DNA from: Deltaproteobacteria bacterium
Lineage (GTDB): Bacteria; Desulfobacterota; Binatia; UBA12015
Assembly: GCA_003447545.1 (NCBI GenBank)
Contig: DLYX01000496.1
Span: 1-7,694 of the forward strand
Reading direction: 5' to 3'
Length of the DNA: 7,694 nucleotides
Below the pieces are notes generated by a model. That model was not told where the DNA came from. It did no database searches and worked only from the letters and a program-made list of their open reading frames with translations. Below, piece after piece: positions 1 through 6,333 of the stretch. A program made the position numbers and the translations under genes. The first letter of the stretch is position 1, and every line of letters begins with the position of its first letter.

Positions 1-93
1 ACCGGGCGCCCGCCGTGGTGGTCCACCAGCAGCCCGCCGGTTTGCCCCCCGCTTGGGGCGGAAAGGCCGGGAGCCATAAGGGAGGTTCCTAAA
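1..93. other. GC-rich leader or upstream-gene tail with inverted repeats
   Basis: No gene can be assigned here. A perfect inverted repeat, TGGTGG-T-CCACCA, lies at 16-28. A longer imperfect hairpin can be drawn at 37-70: CCGG (37-40), TTT (41-43) and GCCCC (44-48) pair with GGGGC (55-59), AAA (62-64) and CCGG (67-70), with 2-base bulges on the 3' arm. Neither is followed by a T-run, so neither reads as an intrinsic terminator. Two frames are open from the left edge and stop at TAA 77-79 and TAA 90-92. Either could be the last residues of a truncated upstream gene, but both are short, Pro/Arg/Gly-rich and unrecognisable. The only firm signal is the Shine-Dalgarno AGGGAGG at 79-85, 8 bases before the ATG at 94. 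Confidence 0.3.
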
Positions 94-1185
94 ATGTTCG
101 ACCTCGGACTGACGGAAGAGCAAGAGCTCATCCGCGAAACTGTCTCAAGCTTTGCCAGCGAGCAAATTCGCCCGATTGCACGAGACTGCGATGAAAACGG
201 TTCAATCCCCGACGCCGTTGTGCAAAAGGGCTTCGAGCTGGGATTGATCCAATCAGCAATCCCCGAGCAACACGGCGGGTTCGGCGAAGAACGCTCCGCC
301 GTCACCGGCTGTATCGTTGCCGAAGAGCTCGCGTGCGGAGACCTTTCGATCGCACTTCACCTGCTCAGCCCTCGTCTCGTGGCCTACCCCTTGATCGACG
401 GCGGCACCGATGCCCAGCAAGCGCAATACCTTCCCGGGTTCAGCGAAAAATTTCGCGCCGCTACAGCGGCTGTCGTCGAACCACGCTTCGACTTCGACCC
501 TGCATGCCCGGACACCACAGCCCGCCAGGAAGACGGGTCGTGGGTCATCAACGGTGAAAAATGTTTCGTACCCCTTGCCGCGGACGCCGACGTCCTGCTG
601 GTTACCGCGAACGCTGGTGGCCGTGTCGCCGCGTTTCTGGTCAACCGCGATACTCCCGGCGTGACCGTTCGGGAACGCGAGAAAAACATGGGGATCAAGG
701 CGCTGGCCACTCATGAAGTCCTCCTCGAAAATGTTCAGGTCCCTCTGAGTGCCGAGCTGGGCGAGGGATCGAATTTTGACTTGCAGCGTATGACGAATCA
801 GGCTCGTCTGGCACTCGCCGCGTTGGCCGTTGGTGTCTCACGAGGCGCGTACGAATTTGCGCTCGACTATGCCAAGGATCGCACGGCATTTGGCGTCGCA
901 ATCGCACAGAAGCAGGCCGTGGCCTTCATGCTCGCCGACATGGCGATCGAAGTCGATGCTGCACGACTCCTTCTTTGGGAAGCCGCGCATAAACTCGATA
1001 GCGGCGAAGACGCCTCCCGAGAATGCTTTCTCGCCAAACGCTATGCCGCGCAGGCCTGTCTGAAAATTACTGATAACGCGGTTCAGGTCCTTGGCGGCCA
1101 TGGCTATATCCGCGACTTTCCCGTCGAACTGTGGCTGCGCAACGCGCGCGGTTTCTCCAGCTTCGAAGGCATGGCTCTCGTTTAG
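94..1185 (+). CDS. Acyl-CoA dehydrogenase family protein with degenerate flavin site; probable non-catalytic or partner subunit
   Basis: A 363-residue protein of the FAD-dependent acyl-CoA dehydrogenase fold: N-terminal helical domain (about 1-120), beta-barrel (about 121-225) and C-terminal helical bundle (226-363). ATG 94 follows AGGGAGG by 8 bases. Motifs that normally complete the FAD site of a neighbouring subunit are intact: RTAFG at 263-267 and QVLGGHGY at 331-338. Motifs that build the protein's own site are damaged. The usual TEPxxGSD reads VEPRFDFD (128-135). The Thr of the flavin-contacting IT(N) segment after NGEK is Pro160. The chain ends four residues after the catalytic-position Glu358 of FEG, lacking the usual TxxIQ...IAR tail of some 15-20 residues. 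The other frames past FEG show no such tail, so a simple frameshift is not evident. The next gene, a second dehydrogenase, starts 14 bases on and is surely cotranscribed. I infer that this chain works as a heteromer with it. An inactive stand-alone homologue is the alternative. Family assignment is firm; substrate unknown. Confidence 0.93.
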   Translation: MFDLGLTEEQELIRETVSSFASEQIRPIARDCDENGSIPDAVVQKGFELGLIQSAIPEQHGGFGEERSAVTGCIVAEELACGDLSIALHLLSPRLVAYPLIDGGTDAQQAQYLPGFSEKFRAATAAVVEPRFDFDPACPDTTARQEDGSWVINGEKCFVPLAADADVLLVTANAGGRVAAFLVNRDTPGVTVREREKNMGIKALATHEVLLENVQVPLSAELGEGSNFDLQRMTNQARLALAALAVGVSRGAYEFALDYAKDRTAFGVAIAQKQAVAFMLADMAIEVDAARLLLWEAAHKLDSGEDASRECFLAKRYAAQACLKITDNAVQVLGGHGYIRDFPVELWLRNARGFSSFEGMALV

Positions 1186-1199
1186 AAAGGATTCATCTC

Positions 1200-2417
1200 A
1201 TGATCAGCTTTCAACACTCCGATAAAGTCAAAGCTTCAAAAGAACTGATTCACAGCGTCGCTGTCGATGCCATGCGCCCGATTTCCCGTGAGTACGATGA
1301 AAACGAGCATGCCATGCCGGAGGAATTCTGGAAATTCATGTGGCAAGTTAGCGGGGGCAAGCCCATGGGAATCGATGATTCCGGCGATGCCAAAAGTGGA
1401 CCCAAGGAAAGCAACGTCGCTGCCTGTATTACCGTAGAAGAACTTTCCTGGGGTGACGCCGGGCTCTACCTCTCGGTGCCAAATCCCGGCCTCGGGGGCG
1501 CAGCCGTCGCAGCCGCCGGTACTCCCGAGCAGAAAAAACGTTTCCTCGCTCGCTTCAGCGGTGGCGATCCCAAATGGGCGGCCATGGCCATTACGGAGCC
1601 ACATTGCGGTTCTGATTCGGCTGCTCTGCGCACCACCGCCACCCGAGAGGGCGACGAGTGGATCATCAACGGTACCAAGATCTATTGCACCGCCGGACTG
1701 ATGGCCGGTGAAAAATCTGACGGCTTTGTCGTGGTATGGGCGACCGTCGACAAGACAGCCGGCCGCGCCGGGATCAAATCGTTTGTCGTCGAAAACAACA
1801 CACCGGGCATGAAGGTCATCAAGATCGAGGACAAGATGGGGATCCGTGCATCGGATACCGCAATGATTGTTTTCGAGGACTGTCGAATACCGGCGGACAA
1901 CGTCCTTGGTGATCCCGCGGTCGCCAAGACCACCGAAGGCTTCAAGGGGGCGATGGCCACCTTCGATGCCACTCGACCTCTAGTCGCTGCGAGTGCTCTG
2001 GGAATCGGGCAGGCCGCGTTGGATATGGCGCGCGAAGAACTCGAAAAGCGGGGCGTCAAGATCCGTTATGGTCTGGCCGACTCGCAATTGACTGTTCTGG
2101 AATCTGATTTCATGCAGGCCGAAAGCGACCTTCATGCGGCACGCCTCCTCACCTGGCGCGCCGCCTGGATGATGGACCGTGGCAAAAGAAACAGTCTGGA
2201 AGCTTCCATGTCCAAGGCCAAGGCGGGCCTGGCTGTGACTCGCGCCACACAAAAAGCGGTCGAATTTCTCGGACCGCAGGGGTACTCGAGAGAACTGCTT
2301 CTCGAGAAATGGATGCGAGACGCAAAAATCAACGATATCTTTGAGGGCACGCAGCAGATCAATTTGCTGATCGTTGCCAGACGCATCCTCGGTTATTCGA
2401 GCAAAGAACTCTCCTGA
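1200..2417 (+). CDS. Acyl-CoA dehydrogenase, probable catalytic subunit
   Basis: A 405-residue FAD-dependent acyl-CoA dehydrogenase, which would oxidise an acyl-CoA to the trans-2-enoyl-CoA and pass electrons to an electron-transfer flavoprotein. The ATG at 1200 is chosen because AAAGGA (1186-1191) precedes it by 8 bases. An in-frame ATG at 1131 lies inside the upstream gene and would add 23 residues unlike the family. The protein has TEPHCGSD (132-139), NGTKIYCT with flavin-contacting Thr164, and FEGTQQI with the catalytic-position Glu382 and a full C-terminal tail ending at residue 405. The motifs normally offered to a partner's FAD are altered: the R-x-x-FG segment reads KIRYG (287-291), and QxxGGxGY reads EFLGPQGY (355-362). 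This is the mirror image of the preceding gene's losses and suggests a mixed alpha2beta2 complex. Substrate is not predictable. An intrinsic terminator follows directly. Confidence 0.95.
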   Translation: MISFQHSDKVKASKELIHSVAVDAMRPISREYDENEHAMPEEFWKFMWQVSGGKPMGIDDSGDAKSGPKESNVAACITVEELSWGDAGLYLSVPNPGLGGAAVAAAGTPEQKKRFLARFSGGDPKWAAMAITEPHCGSDSAALRTTATREGDEWIINGTKIYCTAGLMAGEKSDGFVVVWATVDKTAGRAGIKSFVVENNTPGMKVIKIEDKMGIRASDTAMIVFEDCRIPADNVLGDPAVAKTTEGFKGAMATFDATRPLVAASALGIGQAALDMAREELEKRGVKIRYGLADSQLTVLESDFMQAESDLHAARLLTWRAAWMMDRGKRNSLEASMSKAKAGLAVTRATQKAVEFLGPQGYSRELLLEKWMRDAKINDIFEGTQQINLLIVARRILGYSSKELS

Positions 2418-2430
2418 GGGTGATCGATCG

Positions 2431-2463
2431 GGGGGCCCCGCCTCAGGGCGTGGCCCCCTTTTT
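2431..2463 (+). terminator. Intrinsic terminator of the dehydrogenase operon
   Basis: A 12-bp stem with one mismatch, GGGGGCCCCGCC (2431-2442) with GGCGTGGCCCCC (2447-2458), a TCAG loop, then five T (2459-2463). It sits 13 bases after the stop of the second dehydrogenase. The strand-opposite side has no T-run, so it should work mainly for plus-strand transcripts, although the hairpin may also slow the convergent operon, whose last gene ends at 2476. Confidence 0.88.
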
Positions 2464-2475
2464 CTCGTCTGCGGT

Positions 2476-4851
2476 CTAGAGACCGTCTGGCAAATTGCCG
2501 ATCACGCCACTTGCCGCCAGCTCGTCTATTTGCTCGGAGCTCCTGCCGAGATCTTTTAAAATCAACTCATTATGCTCGCCCAACAAGGGCGCAGGTTCAC
2601 GCAGCCAACGCTCGACGCCGGCGAAACGAAACGGCATTCCGATAAATTTCTGTTGCCCTACAACGGAATGAACGAGTTCCTCATAGGTGCCGCGATGCAT
2701 AAATTGCGGATGGGAAGACAAGCATCTCGGATCTGCCGGCACCGCAGCCGGGACACCTGCTTGCTGTAATTGCTCCACCAGCGATTCTCGGTCGCGCTCG
2801 GCAAATAAATCCGCGAGCAACCCCACCAGCGCCTTCTCGTCGGCCTTCCGGCGCGGCAGATCGGCCCCTTTCCAACCGCGCGACAAACGCGAATCACCAA
2901 GCAAATCGAGCAACGCGTCCCATTGCGCCACTGTTTCGATCGATAGCGCCATCCAACTCGGGGCTGTCGCACCTTCTTCTTCAAGAGTTCGGAAAAGGCC
3001 TTGTGGTGCTGCCTCTGCCGTTTGGTTGCCCTGACGTTCCATCAAGTTTCCATAAGCCGTGAACTCGATCACCTGCTCGGCAGCCACATTCAGGGCACCC
3101 TCGATCATCGCGCACTCCAGAAACGCGCCTCTCCCCGTGTCGGAGCGACGTTCCAAAGCCGCCAGAATCGCAAACGCCGCGTGAACGCCAGCCAGCGGAT
3201 CGCAAGGTCCGCGCTGGATACGGGGCTGATCCTCCTGATGACCCGTCAGCCACGCCAACCCCGCCAACTGCTCCATCGTCTGGGCAAAACCCACATGGTC
3301 CCGCCACGGACCATCGAGACCAAACGCCGGCATTCGCGCGTAAATACAACTCGGGTTGAGCTCCGCGACCTCCCCCCGGGAGAAACCAAAACCGTCCATC
3401 ACGCGGGGACTGTAATTCTCGAGGAGGATGTCCGCTTCGCCGACCAATGCGCCAAAGATCTCGCGCCCACGGGGCTCGTTCAAGTTCAACGCAAGATCCT
3501 GCTTGTTCGTATTGGCCGACAGGAAGAAGGTGCTGCACTCCCACCACTTCTCATGTTGTCCGGCAAACATCCCACCGATCATTCGCGCACCATCCGGCTT
3601 GCGAGTCGATTCGACATGAATCACCTCGGCACCAAGGCAACCAAGGAAATGGCTGGCCGAGGGGCCTGCCCACCAGTTGGAAACATCGAGCACGCGGACC
3701 CCCCGCAAGGGAAGATCATCCACTGCCTGAGCGTCGGACCTTTTGGGCATGCGCGCGTCGATCTTGCCGGAGTGTTCGTGAAGACGCGGTGCCGGCCGTG
3801 CCGGCGGCAATTCTTCACCGTCGACGCGGTATGGCGGCCTCGGCCGAAGAAACCCTCCCGACGGATCTTCTGTATAGATTCCGCGAGCCACGAGATGCTC
3901 GTGCTCGAGCACGGTCTTGCCATTGGCTACGGGTGCTACCGGCACCCGCAAGGCCGAAGCCAATTCGACAATCTCGGCCGTGTCTCTGGTCGCGGTCCAG
4001 GCATTCACGATACCTTCCCACTCCTCCAGCCGCGCCATGCGGTCCGGCACCTGGTTGAATTCACCCGTCGCCATCAAATCCGCTCGTTCGATCATCACGA
4101 GAAAGTCCTGAATCTGCTGTTGGGTATTCGTATTGAAACCAACGAAGCCATCCCGGGTGCGGTGGATGGATGGCGTTTCTACATTCTGCACCGAACCGGT
4201 GACAGGTGGTCGCCCGAGGAGGCCCCACATCAAATCCAGATAGGTCGTCGAAGCGAGAGCCATGACTTCCTGCAAAGAGAAGTCGATATGCTCGCCAAGA
4301 CCGGTCCTCCGAGCGCGGCGCAGTGCACCCAAAGCGGCAACGCCGGCGAAGGTGCCCCCCATCCACTCAGTCGTTCGTGCGCCCGCCTGGTAAGGCTCCG
4401 CTCCGGGCAAGCCACGAATCGCCAGGCTGCCAGCTTCCGCCTGAATTGTGAATTCCGTACTCGCTCGCTCGGCCAGAGGTCCGGTCAAACCAAAAGGTGA
4501 AATCGAGAGGATGACTAGTTGCGGATGGCGCGCGCAAAGTCCCGCACGATCAAAACCAAAGCTCTCCACCTGGTCCTCGACGACGAGGTCCGCAGAAGCA
4601 ATCAACTCGTCAACGGTCGTTGGCGCATCATCCACCGAACGTTTGGATGCGTTCAGGAAGCGAAAAAGCGCGCTGTCGCGCCCTGCCAGATCACCGCCGG
4701 TCGACGACCAACGGCGAAGCGGATCGCCAGACGCAGTCTCGACCTTGATGACATCCGCACCCGCATCGGCAAAAAGTTTTGTGGCATACGGTCCAGCGAT
4801 ATTGGATGAGAAATCAATGACTCGGAATTTGGCTAGACTATCGAACGGCAT
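2476..4851 (-). CDS. Fused two-domain CaiB/BaiF class III CoA transferase
   Basis: A 791-residue protein made of two head-to-tail class III (CaiB/BaiF, formyl-CoA transferase-like) domains, about twice the usual 380-430 residues. Numbering is from the ATG at 4851. Both halves open with the family's nucleotide-fold start: FRVIDFSSNIAGPYATKLF from residue 9, and LRGVRVLDVSNWWAGPSAS from about 382. The C-terminal half is complete, with the catalytic Asp551 in GPCDPLAGVHAA (equivalent to formyl-CoA transferase Asp169) and the terminal PAPLLGEH segment at 753-760. In the N-terminal half the same position is Glu162 (TTEWMGGTFAG), and the half ends in a worn APRLHEHS segment (354-361) without the final helix. 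I infer that the C-terminal half catalyses CoA transfer between carboxylic acids while the N-terminal half is structural, like the tandem architecture of DddD. The start is either ATG 4851, one base after the upstream stop, or an in-frame TTG at 4860 (three more residues); ATG is preferred. Neither has a clear Shine-Dalgarno, so translation is probably coupled to the amidohydrolase gene. Substrate unknown. Confidence 0.92.
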   Translation of the reverse strand: MPFDSLAKFRVIDFSSNIAGPYATKLFADAGADVIKVETASGDPLRRWSSTGGDLAGRDSALFRFLNASKRSVDDAPTTVDELIASADLVVEDQVESFGFDRAGLCARHPQLVILSISPFGLTGPLAERASTEFTIQAEAGSLAIRGLPGAEPYQAGARTTEWMGGTFAGVAALGALRRARRTGLGEHIDFSLQEVMALASTTYLDLMWGLLGRPPVTGSVQNVETPSIHRTRDGFVGFNTNTQQQIQDFLVMIERADLMATGEFNQVPDRMARLEEWEGIVNAWTATRDTAEIVELASALRVPVAPVANGKTVLEHEHLVARGIYTEDPSGGFLRPRPPYRVDGEELPPARPAPRLHEHSGKIDARMPKRSDAQAVDDLPLRGVRVLDVSNWWAGPSASHFLGCLGAEVIHVESTRKPDGARMIGGMFAGQHEKWWECSTFFLSANTNKQDLALNLNEPRGREIFGALVGEADILLENYSPRVMDGFGFSRGEVAELNPSCIYARMPAFGLDGPWRDHVGFAQTMEQLAGLAWLTGHQEDQPRIQRGPCDPLAGVHAAFAILAALERRSDTGRGAFLECAMIEGALNVAAEQVIEFTAYGNLMERQGNQTAEAAPQGLFRTLEEEGATAPSWMALSIETVAQWDALLDLLGDSRLSRGWKGADLPRRKADEKALVGLLADLFAERDRESLVEQLQQAGVPAAVPADPRCLSSHPQFMHRGTYEELVHSVVGQQKFIGMPFRFAGVERWLREPAPLLGEHNELILKDLGRSSEQIDELAASGVIGNLPDGL

Positions 4852-4852
4852 C

Positions 4853-6028
4853 TCAGGCAAGCCCGTAAAGCTCAGCCGCCGTATCGTGCAGGACTTTGCT
4901 CACGGTCGGGGACGGAATATCCGCGAGAACGCGACTGGCATAGAGGTGGGGGTGGGTGCCGGCGCTGGCCGGACCGGGTGCCTGACAGGTGGGGTGGGGG
5001 AAATCGGTTTCATACAGGATATTGTCCGGAAACATTTCCAAGGCTGTCGCGATCCCGCGCTCCTCGAACCAGAAGCTGCCGTAAATCTGGCGCCGGAAAT
5101 ATTCGCTTGGCAGAAGGTCGTATTCCGGGTGCTCTTTGGCGACCCCGTTATTTTTCCACTGCCAATCCAGAGCTTCGATGACAAAGGGCAACCAACTCAC
5201 ACCGCTTTCCACCGAAACCATTTTCAGTCGGGGAAAACGATGGGGAATCCCACCCATGATGATATCCGCGAGACAACGACCGTTGTCCAGAAATGCCATT
5301 GCGGACGCGCGCGCGAAATTGGTCTTGGCGCCGATCCCGGCGACATCGTTTGAGACATCGGAGATATCACCACCGCCGACATGGAAACTGATCGACATCC
5401 CGGCTTCTTCGGCCGCCGCCCAGATTGGATCCCAATGCCTGTCGCGCAAAAGCGGCTGGCCATGATCCTGAGGCTGGTTACACATCAAAACCGCGCGGTA
5501 CCCGAGAAGAGCGCACCTCTGGATCTCCCGAACAGCTTCCGGAACATCCCAGAAAGGGCTCGCCATAACCGGGACCAGTCGGGAACCATCCGCAGAGCAC
5601 CACTCCAGCAGCCAATCGTTATAGGCGCGAACGCAATCCAGCATCAACTCGGGTTCCCCCATCTTGAGGAAACCACCCATCCCGAAACCGCCGACATTGG
5701 GATAGAGGACGCAGGCCTGAATCTTTTCCTCATCCAAAAACGCCAGACGCGCCGAAGCTTCGTACATGGAGTTCGGAATATCATCGTAAGTTTTCCGAAA
5801 GTCCGGAAAAGTCCCATGATACCCGGCTGCCGAGTAGGCACCGGGCATCCCGATTGGCTGATCGCCGATCATCCATAAATCCAGGTCACCCACCCGTTGA
5901 ATATGAGGAACGCGATTCCCCCAACGCTTGGCCACGCGCCCCTCCCAGACATCGGGCGGCTCGGTCACATGCGTATCGATGTCGATCACGCGATATTGGT
6001 CGAAAAGTGGTGTCTGCGGTGTTTCCAA
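4853..6028 (-). CDS. Amidohydrolase-2 (ACMSD-like) family metal-dependent hydrolase
   Basis: A 391-residue TIM-barrel protein of the amidohydrolase-2 family, whose members hydrolyse or non-oxidatively decarboxylate small, often aromatic or enol, carboxylates using one metal. Candidate metal or active-site positions run in family order: DIDTH (16-20, Asp18 and His20, where ACMSD has HxH), FHVGGG with His216, ESGVSW with Glu274, and the C-terminal YETDFPHP with Asp342. The Asp-for-His change in the first motif also occurs in other family members by my recollection, so it need not mean loss of activity. Translation starts at TTG 6028, supported by AGGAG six bases upstream. The gene runs straight into the CoA transferase (TGA at 4855-4853, next ATG at 4851), so they form a two-gene operon. 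It may act on a ring-cleavage or acyl intermediate of the pathway served by its neighbours; that is inference. A decarboxylase is as likely as a hydrolase. Confidence 0.92.
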   Translation of the reverse strand: METPQTPLFDQYRVIDIDTHVTEPPDVWEGRVAKRWGNRVPHIQRVGDLDLWMIGDQPIGMPGAYSAAGYHGTFPDFRKTYDDIPNSMYEASARLAFLDEEKIQACVLYPNVGGFGMGGFLKMGEPELMLDCVRAYNDWLLEWCSADGSRLVPVMASPFWDVPEAVREIQRCALLGYRAVLMCNQPQDHGQPLLRDRHWDPIWAAAEEAGMSISFHVGGGDISDVSNDVAGIGAKTNFARASAMAFLDNGRCLADIIMGGIPHRFPRLKMVSVESGVSWLPFVIEALDWQWKNNGVAKEHPEYDLLPSEYFRRQIYGSFWFEERGIATALEMFPDNILYETDFPHPTCQAPGPASAGTHPHLYASRVLADIPSPTVSKVLHDTAAELYGLA

Positions 6029-6034
6029 TGAGCA

Positions 6035-6039
6035 CTCCT
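6035..6039 (-). promoter_or_regulatory. Shine-Dalgarno fixing a TTG start
   Basis: On the minus strand AGGAG lies six bases before TTG 6028-6026. No ATG or GTG in this frame is comparably placed, and the family motif DIDTH begins only 15 residues in, so TTG is the best start for the amidohydrolase. Confidence 0.8.
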
Positions 6040-6053
6040 GTCGGTCAGAGGGA

Positions 6054-6069
6054 TGCAGGGAACCTACCA
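6054..6069 (-). promoter_or_regulatory. Weak sigma-54-like -24/-12 element, amidohydrolase operon
   Basis: The minus strand reads TGGTAGGTTCCCTGCA. It keeps the invariant GG-N10-GC spacing and the TGG and TGCA ends of the sigma-54 consensus TGGCACGNNNNTTGCW, but differs at three interior consensus positions (C4, C6 and the first T of TTGC). Transcription would start near 6043-6044, only a few bases before AGGAG at 6039-6035, so the leader would be short but workable. No better sigma-70 promoter was seen. Chance occurrence is quite possible. Confidence 0.35.
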
Positions 6070-6074
6070 GTCGC

Positions 6075-6088
6075 TGGGGAAATTCCCA
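6075..6088. repeat. Inverted repeat GGGAA-A-TTCCC, possible operator
   Basis: TGGGGAAATTCCCA holds an 11-base palindrome, GGGAA-A-TTCCC (6077-6087). It resembles the larger repeat at 6117-6134: both have GGGG, an A/T centre and TTCCC. The two centres are about 43-44 bases apart, close to four helical turns. It lies just upstream of the weak sigma-54-like element on the minus strand. Confidence 0.4.
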
Positions 6089-6116
6089 CCGGAACCGATG
6101 CTCCGCCAGACCCTGA

Positions 6117-6134
6117 ATAGGGGTATTCCCCTAT
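6117..6134. repeat. Inverted repeat ATAGGGG-TATT-CCCCTAT, probable operator
   Basis: Perfect 7-bp arms around a 4-base centre, in the middle of the divergent intergenic region. It is 89 bases upstream of the amidohydrolase start and about 150 bases upstream of the plus-strand sigma-54 promoter, a distance typical of enhancer sites for sigma-54 activators. No T-run flanks it on either strand, so a protein-binding site is likelier than a terminator. The cognate regulator is not in the window. Confidence 0.55.
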
Positions 6135-6149
6135 GTGCAAATGTACACA
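6134..6149. repeat. Imperfect inverted repeat TGTGCA-AATG-TACACA
   Basis: Arms of six bases match at five positions (TGTGCA versus TGTGTA). It abuts the preceding palindrome, sharing its last base at 6134. TetR- or GntR-type repressors and sigma-54 activators bind sites of this size, but nothing identifies which, if any, binds here. Confidence 0.35.
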
Positions 6150-6284
6150 AGTGTCACTTCTCGAACGCCATTTTTGTACCGCACGCGACATGCGTTCTGA
6201 TATTGGTTTCGCCCATTTCCAGAATCCTTAGTTTTTTTCGTGCCTTATGGATAGCCATGCCTGACGCTCCCCAGCAGCCGCAAA

Positions 6285-6300
6285 TGGCATGAGGCTTGCA
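6285..6300 (+). promoter_or_regulatory. Sigma-54 (RpoN) promoter of the small-gene operon
   Basis: TGGCATGAGGCTTGCA matches the sigma-54 consensus TGGCACG-N4-TTGCW at every defined position except one (T for C at position 6), with exact GG-N10-GC spacing. Transcription would start about 12 bases past the GC, near 6311. That puts AAGGAG (6322-6327) and the ATG at 6334 in ideal places for a short leader. Sigma-54 promoters need an AAA+ activator bound upstream; the inverted repeats at 6117-6149 lie 160-195 bases before the start. Confidence 0.75.
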
Positions 6301-6333
6301 ATTAACTTCTTGCAACAGCGCAAGGAGAAAATC

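Larger units (their letters stand above)
6029..6333. other. Divergent intergenic control region
   Basis: These 305 bases separate the minus-strand amidohydrolase operon from the plus-strand small-gene operon. They hold two sigma-54-type promoter matches facing outward (one strong, one weak) and three inverted repeats placed between them. The stretch 6150-6284 contains T-rich runs (6172-6176 and around 6232-6238) but no clear sigma-70 promoter or RNA gene that I can support. Confidence 0.6.

Noticed and set aside
1131..1199. An upstream in-frame ATG for the second dehydrogenase
   Set aside because: The extra 23 residues overlap the previous gene and do not resemble the family; ATG 1200 has its own AAAGGA site.
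1160..1200. A frameshift explaining the short end of the first dehydrogenase
   Set aside because: No other frame after FEG encodes a TxxIQ/IAR-like tail before the next gene starts.
2285..2306. Inverted repeat CTCGAGA ... TCTCGAG
   Set aside because: It lies inside conserved coding sequence of the second dehydrogenase, with no flanking regulatory context; probably chance.
2374..2559. A 61-codon plus-strand frame across the convergent gap
   Set aside because: It overlaps the end of the dehydrogenase, the terminator hairpin and the end of the transferase, with no homology-like pattern.
3001..4500. A 499-codon open frame on the plus strand, opposite the CoA transferase
   Set aside because: It is antisense to a clear two-domain transferase, gives Arg/His/Pro-rich protein with no family features, and is expected from GC-rich codon bias.
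2476..4851. Naming the fused transferase DddD (DMSP CoA transferase-lyase)
   Set aside because: Only the tandem architecture and C-terminal catalytic Asp are shared. No DMSP transporter or dddA/dddC-like genes are visible, and I cannot align to DddD here.
4448..5353. A 301-codon open frame on the plus strand
   Set aside because: It runs opposite parts of two well-supported genes and its translation is low-complexity, basic and motif-free.
6289..6333. Earlier ATG for the first small gene
   Set aside because: It falls within the sigma-54 element and before the predicted transcript start, and has no Shine-Dalgarno; ATG 6334 has AAGGAG.
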